A model generated the notes under the pieces. That model was not told where the DNA came from, did not search any database, and was given only the letters and a program-made list of their open reading frames with translations. Both the position numbers and the translations under genes were made by a program. Positions 10,019 to 21,600 of a stretch of 30,575 nt of DNA are shown in pieces; the first letter of the stretch is position 1, and the number at the start of each line of letters is the position of its first letter. The DNA comes from Pleurotus djamor. Lineage: Eukaryota; Basidiomycota; Agaricomycetes; Agaricales; Pleurotaceae. The stretch covers positions 1 to 30,575 of the forward strand of contig JAPEVF010000553.1 in the NCBI GenBank assembly GCA_029747585.1, written 5' to 3'.

Positions 10019-12112
10019 TCATGACCATTTCGCCAGGCAATATCTGGTTCCCTGGTTGTCAGTACCCTGCATGATACAACCAACAATGAAAGCTTGTCAC
10101 TTACGAGCGTCGCCTTTCCCTCCCATTCCGTGTACGTCGCGGATAGTCGACTGAGGTGTGCGCCAATAGGTACCCCGAATACCTTGATTTCTTCCACCGA
10201 ATGAAAGACCTGTCTTCGTAAGATAATGTGGCTATATCTCAAAGGCAGCAGTTCGCTCTCTTTAGCCCCATTCCGTACAAGGGCTCGAATTTGCCGCAGT
10301 GTACCTCGTTCCTTGCTGATGAACCCTCTCAGCCGCCCATACACCTCAGCAGCTTTCTGCGCTCTCCCATCGTCTTCGTTCAGCAAAGCCTTCCCCAGAC
10401 GCGCCATCTCTCTCTGCAGCTCTGTCTCGTATTTGGCACCTCCCCGAACGCAATAGCTGTCCATGATCTCCCATGCTGACTCTGGTGTTCCTAGGTAGCG
10501 ATGAGTTTGACAACCACGGTCTATCAGTGGTTTCCAGTAGTTGGCATGGATGTCAGCCTCCCATTCTACGGAAGGATGGGCCTCTGGGGGGTATTGATCC
10601 CACATCGTGGTGACGAACTTCAGATTGCGGATGGACTTCTCCGCACAAGCCTTCTGGAAGAAGGTAGGGATGTTCGACAGTCGTATCCAATTGTCGACAA
10701 CACGGTGGAGCCAGATGATGCCGGTAAGCTTGACGTTGCGTCTGTAGCTGAAGGAGGATCAATGAGCAGCTTCATAGCCGCACACAAGTCATCGTAATTC
10801 ACATACCAAGTTCTCAACCATAGCGTTATTTTTTCCAGTACCTGTCGGACATCTTCGACGCAATCGCAGCCTGGAGTGTCGATGAATATGAAGTCGAGGT
10901 CGCTCTGTTCACAGTGGTACTTCACGATACCCAGGTCCGTAGTGCATGTGTTCAGCTGGCCATCAGTTTCCATGAACGCACTAGACGTGACCATGTTGAT
11001 AAACTGACTCGATGACAAAAATTAGCCGCCAGCTACTCGGCCATGGAGAGCTTACCGAGCTCTTCCCAGAACCGTGTCGTCCCATCACACTGTAAAAGAG
11101 AAAGATCCGGTTAGATGTGCGGTCATGAACGGGGACGTAGTAAACGGTCTTACGCGATGATGATATGTTCTTCTATCACATCACCAATTTCCGGACTCCT
11201 CGTCATCGGCCCACATAATTCAGGGTGCTTGCTCAAAAGAATATCGACGGCCCTCCAGGCGCTGCCGATGGTTTGGTCAAACCGTTCTTTCGGAAGTCCC
11301 CATCGCAGCTGCTTCTCTCTTCGTAAACAATCTTCCATTTCGATAGCATTCCACATTGTTGTGAGGATGATCATCTTCTTCGCGTAATCTGGGCCGAGGA
11401 GGGATTCGAAGACATTGGTGTAGGTGCTTGCCGTCATGGTCTCCGTCGCGCGGGTAGCGTTCATCTTGTACAAGAACATGATTCCGTCTACGCGGGGCCG
11501 TCGCGGGTATCTAGGCAAAGCCGATTGAGGGCCAGAAGATGGAGGAGTGAGTGGATGATGCACTTACGTGCGCCCTAGCCAATGGTGAATCTGCGCCTGA
11601 ATATCCATGGCCATTTGTGGGTCGCTGTCAATCGGAGGTGTGTCCACGAAGACGATGCTTCGGCCATCATCGTCCCCCGGATAGTTGCATTCGATGCAGC
11701 TAATATATTTGTTTACCGCACCCAGAGCATGCTCGACGTGCATCTTGTTTGTATTGGTGGCGGTATTGATGAACTAGACAGGCGTTGCTGTGACCCATCG
11801 CCAGAAACATCGAGACGACGTACGGTGCTCTTTCCTGACCCCGCAGGGCCCAAGACGCTGAACCAGGCGGTATTGTTGGTTAGCCGGCTGATGTACATAA
11901 AATGGCAGGGCGCACACAATAATGATATCATTGCTAGGCACCTCTTCTGGGCATATCAGCCGGGCAAACATATGCAAGAAGCGCTTCAGCATTTTCGTTG
12001 TTTTTGGGCACTTTGAAAAGGACAATAAGAGGTCGTAAGTCGGTTGCTCGTGATCTCGGTCGTAGGTGGGCTGGCCGTAGGCCCACATACATCGGTTGCA
12101 GTTACCGAACAT
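10019..12112 (-). CDS. Tandem P-loop GTPase protein (two AIG1/IMAP-like G domains)
   Basis: Minus-strand exons 12112-11916, 11857-11824, 11773-11568, 11510-11154, 11089-11056, 11003-10807 and 10747 onward join in frame. Domain 1 has Walker A GPAGSGKST (residues 69-77) and a G3 motif DTPPID (from 121). Domain 2 has GRHGSGKSS (268-276) and DTPGCD (from 318), a repeat period of about 200 residues. Both contain TTMW where G4 NKxD would sit (ILTTMW, FVTTMW), as in many fungal AIG1-like GTPases. A charged helical tail follows domain 2. The 3' end is uncertain: a strong gtaagt at 10104 with acceptors ending at 10067 or 10052 leads to a stop at 10019-10021 (571 or 566 aa), whereas unspliced reading runs to 9925 (615 aa). 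The function of this family in fungi is not established; GTP-dependent oligomerisation is known for animal IMAPs. The GTPase call is firm. Confidence 0.85.
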
Positions 12113-12655
12113 GAGGTGTCCTCACGTCGGAAACGTGACAGGCTTTATCAGAGCTGATCTGCCATGCTGCAGCAACATTTTCGTCGTTTCCAACATCCGA
12201 TGCCCAACTAAAAGTATTCTGGGTGCGGTGACGCCTGCGGCCTCGGTGACGCGGCCGCTGCTGGCAACTTGGTGACCCCTGTCAAAGCTTCCTTATTCGC
12301 GAGGGCTACCGAATGTCGTTCTTGTTGCTTATATACAACAAGAAATTGAGGTCGTTTCTGCTACAAAATACCTTGAAATGGAGATGGGGTGCCTATTGTG
12401 CCAAATAGCCAAACCTTGGCCAAACCGAAGCTAAACTGAGTTGTCCAAATAAGTCGACCACCTCTTGAGTCGTGAGAATTTGTTCCTTGTTGTCCTCCTC
12501 GTCGTACCGTTTTCCCTGTTGTCGCCTTCCTCGCTGGTCGCTCTGGTCGACGTGTCTTGAATTCATGCGAGTGCTCGTCCAAGATTAGAGCTCGCCTAGG
12601 ACCTTGGCCTTCCCTACACTCACTTTACCCAGAAGGTCCCAATCCAACTTTATCA
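12113..12655. other. Divergent promoter region
   Basis: This 543-base stretch separates the minus-strand GTPase gene from the plus-strand Ser/Arg-rich gene and must hold both promoters. It contains two copies of CGGTGACGC (12226-12234 and 12244-12252, 18 bases apart) and a third partial GGTGACC copy at 12271-12277, near a NotI-like GC box. On the minus strand a TATATAA-like sequence occurs near 12327-12333. In-frame codons upstream of 12656 exist, but I chose the ATG at 12656 because the text before it lacks family-like character. Confidence 0.45.
12226..12277. repeat. Short direct repeats CGGTGACGC in shared promoter
   Basis: CGGTGACGC occurs at 12226-12234 and 12244-12252, with a related GGTGACC at 12271-12277. 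The core TGACG resembles a bZIP/CRE half-site. Two exact nonamers 18 bases apart in an intergenic region suggest a regulator-binding cluster, but this is unproven. Confidence 0.4.
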
Positions 12656-15600
12656 ATGACTCCCCGTCCTGGCCTTTTCAAGTCAAAGGAGCGACCTTCT
12701 TCAGCGATTTACATTGGATCCGAAGTACCGTTAATATCACCGCCCAATCTACCAGACCTTCCGGAACCACCAAGCCCAGTCGCAAGCGTTAGCTCACGCG
12801 GTTCAGGCCTACCTTCGCCGCCTGCTACCAATTCCACTGGAAGTGGGAGTACCGGCGGGGACATTGACAACGAAGCCAGATCTACTCTGAATGCCCGCCG
12901 CTCCAGAAATTCTATGAATATGCTCAATGAATCCAATGTCAAGACTTTCCAAGACGCATTAGCCTCCTCCGCCGCCCAGGACTCTAGGCAGTACCGAGAT
13001 GGACATAATGATGATGAACATGATGATGAACCTAACGAAGGCGAGAACGATGAGGACAACACCGCTCGGCTGGATCGCTTACTTGCCCTCAAGTCTGCTA
13101 ACCACGACGAATCCGCCTTGCAGCGAGTAAGGTCACTCACTGAACGCAATCGCATGGTGAGTATATTCGGGCGTAGCACTTCTCATCTTTCATGTCCGCT
13201 TTTATAGACTCTCAATAAAATCACCGCTTTTTCACGGCTTTCCTCCCCATCTCCTGGGCCCTCCCGACATCGCTCTCCAGCGCCAGCGCAACCTCCGTCT
13301 GCATCCTCTTCCTCGTCTTCTTCACACACCGCCTCAAGCCGTCATTCAGTTGCTCGCTCGACACGACCTCGTACTTCAGACTCGTCCCTCCTACACACAC
13401 GGTCCCAGTCGTATGCCTTTGACCGTACGCCAGAACATTTATCTGGTTCCGAGACTGAGCGAGAGTCCATTCGTGACCAACAAGAATCGACCACTTCTTT
13501 CCATACAAATGACCCCAGCTCTAGTTCTTCACAAGCCCGACCACAAACCCCTCCCCCTCCGACCCACCGCATACGCTTGACTTCTGCCCCCTCCTCACCC
13601 GCCCGAGTTCGCGAGTTATCTACCACTTCAAGGACCCGCACACCTCGAAAGCGGACCTCGATGGCTATGGCTTTGCCAGACGACTACGATGATTACGCTG
13701 ACGCATCGTACTCTCATGAGCGCGAGAGCCTTCGAGGTTCACGTGCCGGATCAAGAGTTGGGTTTGTTGATAATGGGGCCATCGAAGATACTGGCCAAAG
13801 AGATAGAGCACCATCTAGGACCGGCTCTACATTTTCTCGGCGCGTCTCCCGTCAGCCTCTACCTCGAGAATTCCGGGATTATCCATATCAGGCTCCTGCA
13901 CGGGATGAATATGGAGCTGAATCAATTAGTCGACATCCAAGTACCGATAGCTCGTTTAGTACCGACAGTCGTAGTGGTATAGAGAGCAGCAACGGGCGAT
14001 CTGCATCTAGAGCCAGCGGCCAGGTGTGTTTAACATCTATTTTAAGAGGTTCAAATATTGATGTCAGTGCCCATCAAAGCTGCCTCAAGAACCCCCCACG
14101 CCTCATCGATCCGTTCATTATTCTAGACAGGTTCAACAATCTCCACGAAAGAGCGGAACTTCGTCAGGAACGCGTGATCCTCCCAAACGGCATCAAACAC
14201 GATGGATGTCGGGCGAGGTTTCATACGCTGACACGTCTCATGAACGGTCGGATATGAATGACGCCCCATTGGGCAGGAGGCAGTCACTCCGAGGCGGAAG
14301 TGCGGAGAGTGCTCTTGGCTTAGGATCAGGTCGGAGTTTGGTGGGAGAAGGGCTGAGGGCAGCAGGTTTGACAAGAAGAGACCTTGTTGAAACACCGTCG
14401 CAGCGGCGTACTGCCAGGGAAAGTCGAGAACTCGATTACGAAGGAGTTGCAAGACCGCCCAGTCGGTTAAGTAGTGACGGCGTCCCCGCTCGTTACAGTG
14501 ACGGAGCTCGTCCATTATCTCGCACAACCCGTCTTAATGGTGAATTTCGAACGCCAGACCATCCATCTACTCATGAGAGGAAGGTTGCCACCGCTCCCCG
14601 AGCTGCTACGTCTATGGCGTCGTATCGCGCCTCCCTCGATGGCGGTGTCTCACGTAGAGACAATGAGAATGACGATGAAGACGAGCCAAAGACTGCTCCT
14701 CTGCTACGTGCTTATCGGAGCAGTCTCGGCTTGGACACGTCGACCAGAGTTCCATCTGCGTTGGGCAACCGACCTCACACCGAACGGTACTCTAGCCCGT
14801 ATGGAGGGCCTCGTAGGAGGGAAGAAGGACATACAACTGGTGGTTCTTCCCGGGATCAGCAGGCCAAACATGCTGAGTTGATGAAGCACAGTCTGGATGT
14901 CTTTGCTACCAATTTGGAGAGACTTGGTCTTGGAGAGGCGGGCAGGAGTGGTGCTGCTACAGAGCTGGTCAAAAGTGCTGAAGATATCGTTAGCGCTGCT
15001 GAACGGCTGAACGAATTGATCAAAGGCGGCACTAATCGAGCATTGACAGAGCAGATCGATGCAGAGGTTAGTGGCAATACGGGAGATGTGGACTTGGTCG
15101 AAGTTTGGAGGAGTGTTGGTGGACAGTGGAGAGACGGGCTGAGGATTAGTGATGAGCTGGTAAGGAGCGTGACAGGATTTCTGCTGGGCGTTGGAAGAGT
15201 TGTGAAAGATCTCAGCTTGACCGATGGTATTGGTAAGGGCGGGGTCGTTGCCGGGTATGCCACTGGGCACGCTGGGGATGGGGCTCATGGACGCAGCATT
15301 AGCTTAGATGAGGATGCTCTATCCAGGAACGGGCTCGCAAGTCCAGAAGTCGCCACCACCAACTCAAGCAGTGCCAGTGGACGACGTAGTGTTGGGTCGA
15401 GTAGGCGAAGCTGGGAGCCCACACCGCGCGATAGGGATCGAGAGCGTGAAGAGACCCTTCAGAAGCTAGCTGGAAATTCTATCCGCGAACCCAGTTCCCG
15501 ACCTCACTCGGAACTTCGACAAGTTCGAACCCTTAGGGAATCCCCCCTCCCCTTACGCGGTTCAATTTTGAATGTCTTCAACGATAGGAGGGAAGCTATA

Positions 15601-16566
15601 TCCACCCCTCAACGGTCTCTTGGTGCTGCTCCAGATCGACATGCGCCTGCGATGGCACCTTCGTCTTCCATGCGTCGTATCAGTCAACCTCAACTTGGGA
15701 CTGTACCCAATAGTAACTCTTTGGAGACCGTTCAGGGATATGAACCATCGCCAACCCCCGCCTCCCGCATACAGGCTTCCACAGACCGCTTGCAACCTCT
15801 GACGCATCGAGCTTTGACCGCCAATGCGCTGAATGCTTTGAACAATACACCTGATCGCGAGCGTAACGGCCGTGCTGCATTAGCGCCTATATCAATACCT
15901 CCTCCTCTCGGTGGCCTCCAGTCTGAAAAATTTCTACAAAGAAACAAAACAATTGCAACGGAGAAGCCAAGCACCAGAGTTGAACGTGATCGAGTCGAAC
16001 GTCGGCATAAACCAGCCGCTGCGTCTACCTCAACGATTCGACCACAATTTCCTGTCATAACGACGACAAATCCCACCACTGCGTTAACCACTGTCACCGC
16101 ATCTCCCGAATCCCAACTTTTCCCCTTATCACGGACTGACTCTGAGAGATCCAAATCCAGTGGAGCTCGGTCGAATGCAGCCGGGACCTTCTCTCGTCCG
16201 TCCGCCACGTCTGTGTCCTCAGCATTGACTGGTTTGAGGGACATGGACCAAAGGAATCGTACGATTTCCAATACTTCCATTCCGGACGAGCTCAGCACCC
16301 CAGCTTCTGCCTCTAATGGCCCATCTCCTAGCGCTGTCAAAGCTATCGCCCGTGCTTATGGGCCCGTAACACCCTTATCTGGGTCTGAGACTGAGAGAGA
16401 TATCCGTAGGAAGACCATTGGGACGCGCCAAGGCGGTCGGCCTTCGCTTGATGCTGAAACAGGCCTACGATCTGGACAGTCCACTATAATGGCACCGCCA
16501 ACTCTTCCTGCCCGTTCTGGCAGACCAAGACGACAGACGGTCACCGCCCTTTTCGATGAAGGGTAG
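12656..16566 (+). CDS. Long Ser/Arg-rich, largely disordered protein, unknown function
   Basis: Exons 12656-13156, 13208-14023 and 14131-16566 give 1250 aa. The protein is rich in Ser, Arg, Pro and Thr, with an acidic stretch (DDEHDDEPNEGENDEDN) near residue 130 and poly-Ser tracts. The only compact-looking parts are a helical block near the middle (from KHAELMKHSLDVFATNLERL, about 14865-15230) that ends with a hydrophobic GFLLGVGRVV, and an N-terminal helix around LDRLLALKSANHDESALQRV. The octapeptide LSGSETER occurs twice, at 13439-13462 and 16375-16398, each followed by basic residues. Many RxxS sites suggest phosphorylation. No enzyme motif, signal peptide or clear membrane span is seen. 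A scaffold or cytoskeleton/nuclear role would fit such composition but is only a guess. Gene reality is well supported by length and clean introns. Confidence 0.82.
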
Positions 16567-17173
16567 GCAAACGTTTTGCTCTGTGTCTCGGTCAGTCGCG
16601 TTATTTGTTGAGCTCCTTGATATTTATTGATACCCAACCAACATAGCATCCCTCTATTTATTCTTTTGCTCTCGTTTCCCATCATTGGACAGTAATTTCT
16701 CTTGGCCCTGTGTCTGCGTTGTTTTCTTTTCTTGTTCGTCTTGATGGGTTTGCCAGGTGCTATACCTCGCTCTGGTTCCGTTCTTTTCCTCTCACTCTCG
16801 CTCGTTCTTTTCCGGTTTGCTTCTCTCTATGGTGCACATGAAATTATGCGCCCTGTGATCATTAGTATGACGATTATACCATCATATGTGGCCAACAGCC
16901 CAAGCAATTGAAAGTAGTATATCATTTTCAGTACTATCGTATTGTATTAATGAATATGTAGACAGTATACAGCATATGTCTTTGTAAAAACGATAAAGCA
17001 GAGTTAAGGGATGCGAGCGATGTAGACACTTGAACTTCAGCCTTTCAGGGTGTGGGGGTGTGATGAGGCGTCGTCCGGCAAATGCCGAAGTACTGTATCG
17101 TTTTCCCAAGCCACAGTTTCTCCTAGGCAGCGCCATCGCTAGTCATCGTCGCCGCCAAAAGTTACAGGAAAAT
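16567..17173. other. Intergenic region before the L17 gene
   Basis: About 600 bases contain the 3' UTR of the Ser/Arg-rich gene (T-rich, 16570-16830) and the L17 promoter. Short frames here are low-complexity Leu/Ser/Phe translations and are not accepted. No distinctive promoter box could be assigned with confidence. Confidence 0.4.
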
Positions 17174-18057
17174 ATGGGTGAGTAACGCTGCTGGCGTCGA
17201 CCTCGACGATGTTCTCTTATCACATTCTTATCAGTAAGATACTCCTCCGCCGCCCTCGCCTCCAACCCGGAGAAAAGTATGTCCCTCGAACCAGCGAATC
17301 CCGATCGAATATTCTGACAATGGTCTTAGCTGCTCGTGCTCGCGGCGAGTACCTCAGGACTCACTTCAAGAACATGCGTGAGGTCGCCGCTGCTGTCACT
17401 GGTGTGTGGACTCGTTCCCCCATAAATTCCACCTACGATTGGTTAACATATGCCTTGATCTTAGGCATGAAGCTCACGAAGGCTTACACCTACCTTGGGG
17501 ATGTGCAAGAGCACAAACGCGTGATCCCCTTCCGACGATTTGCTGGTGGTGTCGGACGTACGGGTCAGGCTAAGGAGTTCAAGACCACGCAGGGTGCGCT
17601 TATCTGTTTAACTTGGTATTTATGGGGGTTTAAAGTGGTTTGAACGTGTAAAGGTCGCTGGCCCGAGAAGTCCGTCAAGTTCCTCCTCCGCCTCCTCAAA
17701 AACGCTGAATCAAACGCTGACGCCAAAAACATTGACGTTGAGGATCTCACAATCAAGAACATCGTCGTCAACCAGGCTCCCGTACGTCACTTCACCGTTG
17801 ACTTTCATCCCCCCCTCCGATCCCATCAAGCAATTCCTAACTGATATGTTCGTTTTCTTCAGAAAACCCGCCGCCGTACTTACCGTGCCCATGGTCGCAT
17901 CAACCCCTACCAAGGACACCCTTGCCATGTCGAAATCATACTGAGCGCTTCAGATGCTGAGGTTGAGAAGAGCCACGACAAGAGTGTCATCGCCCCCCTT
18001 GCCGGTCTTAATCGCAGACAAGTAGCCAGAAAGAGAATCGAGGCCGCACGATCATAA
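17174..18057 (+). CDS. RPL17: Cytosolic 60S ribosomal protein L17 (uL22)
   Basis: uL22 lines the peptide exit tunnel of the large ribosomal subunit. Six exons (17174-17177, 17235-17276, 17330-17401, 17465-17593, 17654-17781, 17863-18057) give 189 aa, the expected size. The sequence follows the eukaryotic family throughout: [100 protein letters not shown], then [20 protein letters not shown] and the basic C-terminus [14 protein letters not shown]. Exon 1 carries only the start codon plus one base, so the ATG at 17174 is fixed by splicing onto TAAGATAC at 17235. Several introns in a ribosomal protein gene with one next to the start codon are typical of fungi and may matter for expression. Confidence 0.97.
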
Positions 18058-18637
18058 TTTGTATCTCCTGCTTGCTACCGCTTCACCTACGTCTATGACT
18101 CGTTCATGCACACACACTCCATATTTCCATGAACCTATGTAACGCTCATATGCTATACTTCATCGCACTTCGCGGCAAACATGTTGTAGCACTGCGCGCA
18201 TCCAACCTTGCAACGATCTGCTTTTTCTTTCAGAGGGATGTAACACATCCATTAAAAACCGACTACAGAGCCCGTTACAAAAAAAGCATGCAAATATATC
18301 CTTAAACTTTGATGAGCGGGTTAATGAATGACAATCGCAAGAATTCTCAAGCACATACAAATCTGCCCATCCACGCTGGGCTAGCGCGCCGTGTTCAAGA
18401 CTCAAGGAGTATACCTCCTAACTGACTCCACGTGATCCTGACTTGGGCCATTTCCGAACCCCAGTGTCGCGACCAATCTGCATTCTTACCCACCTCCTCC
18501 TTGCTCCATTCCTACACTCTTGAGAGTCTAAGACGTGAAACTGCTGCATGTCGAATCTATCTGAACCGTGCCGTACACCATCCTCGTAAACTCAGACGAT
18601 AATCTACTTGGGACGGTCAACACTCACTGATATCATA
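18058..18637. other. Intergenic region between L17 and Rictor
   Basis: 580 bases hold the L17 3' UTR and the Rictor promoter. I see no supported gene; the minus-strand 81-codon frame at 18160-18405 is not like any family and is Cys/Leu/Ser-rich. No repeat or strong box was found. Confidence 0.4.
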
Positions 18638-21600
18638 ATGCCTTCTCTCCTCCAAGTCCCTTCTACCAGCCCGCATCTTTCTGTTTCTCAGACCTCCACA
18701 CTGATAGGCAGTGAATCCTCCTTCACTTCGAGCGATGGAATGGACGGTTTGGATGAATTTCAGAAGGTATGCGCCAGTACTAGGTGTCATTTGTGGTCCT
18801 GAGCATCTGCAGTTAGAGTCCCTGCGCACACAACTCACCCTTGAGAACAGCATTAAAGAAGGAGCTGAGGACCTCCTAAAGAAAGATATAACTGTATGGC
18901 TAGCTCCTTCCTTGGTCCTGAATCATACTGCAACTAATATCTCACAGGACGCACTCAGGCAGCAAGTGCAGTCAGAGCTCTCCAATGCGAACCGTAAAAT
19001 AGACGCACTAGTCAGGAGGATAGAACAGTGTGTGTAGCCTGTTTCTTGAGGGCTTGAACTATTCTAAACCGCTTGCAGATCGAATACACCCCAGCCCTAG
19101 TGCCCGCCCAGAGAATTCTATCCCCCTCACCGATCGTGGATCTCGTACGCAAACCACTGTCCAGAAAGCAAAAGAACGAGGTATGAACTCGCTGCCTATT
19201 TCAATCCGGATTCAGTAGTTGACAACTCTGTCATGATATCATAGGTGTTTCTCAGGTAGCCCTTCAACGCGCTATCGACTGTTTGAACCACCTTTCCTCT
19301 CTCGACAAACCGAAGCCACAATCCCCCACGCCTGCGGACACTACTTCTGAATGGATAGAAGCAATGCAAAAACTTGTTGTTATCCTCCGACGTCATTTTC
19401 GGGTGCGATACGAGCTTGAGATTGCCGAAGTGCTCAAAACGTGTGTCCTCCTTCACCATTCATCTTCTATTCCTAAGGAATTTTCAAGTGTCATTCCAGC
19501 CTTATCCGACGGTCGTAGCCAACAGTGTCGATCGAATGCCTATCGTTTGATTCGATACATGCTTGTCGATGTTGACTCTGTCCAGCGCGTGGGGAAATCT
19601 CTTGATTGGTACATTGTCAAGTATGTGTGCACCCTCGAGAGCTATGTCATAAAGCTGAATACCTGACAGGTCGCTATCACGCGACAATAAACATACCATG
19701 GAGAAAGAGCAAGTGGTCAAGCTCATTCGCTCGATGGTGGAGGTTGGATCGATACGAAGGGATGCTGCCAATCGTCCAGGAAAGGTCCCTCTTTCGGAGG
19801 CCATCATGCGGGCTCTAATAGCTGTGGCCGAGTACGCTGAAGATCCCTTCCGGTCGATATGTATCTTAACACTTACTGAAATCCGTGCGTGTTCTCCGGA
19901 GGAAATTCGTTGTCATTCTCATCCTTCCCTTCCAGTCCTTATTGATATCGAGCTTGCTTCGACCACTGGCGCGATGAGACTTCTCCTCAATGCATTGGGG
20001 GATGGTCCGCTAGAATTAGCTCCCATTTTGGCATCTGCGTTCTTGCATATCGCTGACTCACCCCGCACACGCGCGTACCTACGGTTAGGCTATGACCTCG
20101 AAGTGAGTCCCCAACGCTGAGCGGAGTGCACTCGTTCTTAGGCATTGAGATAGTTGGCTCTTTCAGCTGTCACTGATGCGTATGGTCAACCCCCCGACCA
20201 TATATCGCGCATGCGTGGTTGTATCAAGGTTATCCAACTGATGCTGCGTACATGGAGCGGTAAGCCGTGTACCATCTGTTTGCTTATTATCTTTCATCTT
20301 TCATCCTTCATCCATCAGGACTCATGTATTTCTGCATGGATAACCTTCAAGCCATCCGCTCACTGGTCAATACCCTTCGGATTCCGTCTCTTGAGACGCG
20401 CGTATGTTAATTCACCACACACAAACCCAGAGTATGTATGCTCATCGCCCCCAGGACATAATCTTGGATATGTTCTTCGATCTTCTGAACATCCGAGTGC
20501 CCGACTGGCATAAACTCTTCCTTGACGGTAAACGACTGACAAGTGAGCATCCTGGGAACCTCTCTCTTGGTGTTTATCTCAACGCCCGTCTCGCCATAGG
20601 ACTGGACAATTTTCAAGCAACGCCTGAGTTACCCTCTCAAGGCGATGCCCCAGAACGACCGAGCCAAAGACTTCGGTTGACGGATCAGTACATTGCCTTG
20701 CTTATACTCATACTGACTGAAGCTGGATTATTTGAGGTATACTCCAGCTCTATCTTCGATCATCCTCGTGACTCATGGCTTACTCTCGCAGGCCCTTATG
20801 ACGATGCTCGAGGAGAATGTTACTGGCTCAAACCTTTCAAGAAAGGCAACACTTCTCATAGCCGAAATTTTGCAACTCGGAAACAGAGTGCTTCCTCTTT
20901 CCATGGCGGCAAAGTTGCAGGTTCGTTTCTACATCATCCCATTTCCCTTCGAATAGACAAAGATATGGTACACCATTAGACGGTTCCTCACTTGTTCTCC
21001 CTCGCGTCCGACTATGGCAGCGGAGATCATCGGATCGTTGGGACGTTGGCTTTGTCCGCAATCGACAGTTTCAACCGCAATCGAACTCGTCTTGATCCTG
21101 CCTTGATCAAGAACACACGGCCCAGGTATGCAAGTTCCTTACGTGATCAGCATGTCCCTACTTACCCCCGCTTCAAGGTCCAACTCACTGGACGATTCTG
21201 CACGTCGACAACGGCAAATTGAGCAAGTGAAGATCAAGTTGGGAATGCAAATGGATGAGAAGACTTTCATGACTATATTGAACGAATCCCAAGTATGTCG
21301 CCTTAATCCGCCCTGAAATTCGTTCTGACCAGCATCTTGCAAAGATATCATCTACCAAAGAGCACGCTAGGTGGCAATTTGATACGCTGATCGACTTGGT
21401 GGAAGGTCCTTTGCGAAATCCGTCACGGCTTGAAGAAGCGATCAAAGCCTCTCGGATCATCCGAAGATTAATGTCATTCTTCCATCCTCGCAGCCACCGT
21501 TTCTCAGATATCCCCCGCTCCAGGGTAAGCTGCCCACCTATCTGACGCGTTTCTTATTGACTGTCCCTACAGGCGAATCAAAAATGGGTCCGCTTAGGAT

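Noticed and set aside
10019..12112. Two separate adjacent GTPase genes
   Set aside because: A standard intron at 11090-11153 joins them in frame (HIIIA-VMGRHG), and the second half has no own start codon in suitable context.
12709..13179. 156-codon minus-strand frame
   Set aside because: Antisense shadow of exon 1 of the Ser/Arg-rich gene; poly-Ser arises from the acidic GAT/GAA repeats read backwards.
15732..16340. 202-codon minus-strand frame
   Set aside because: Antisense shadow of the last exon of the Ser/Arg-rich gene, without any domain character.
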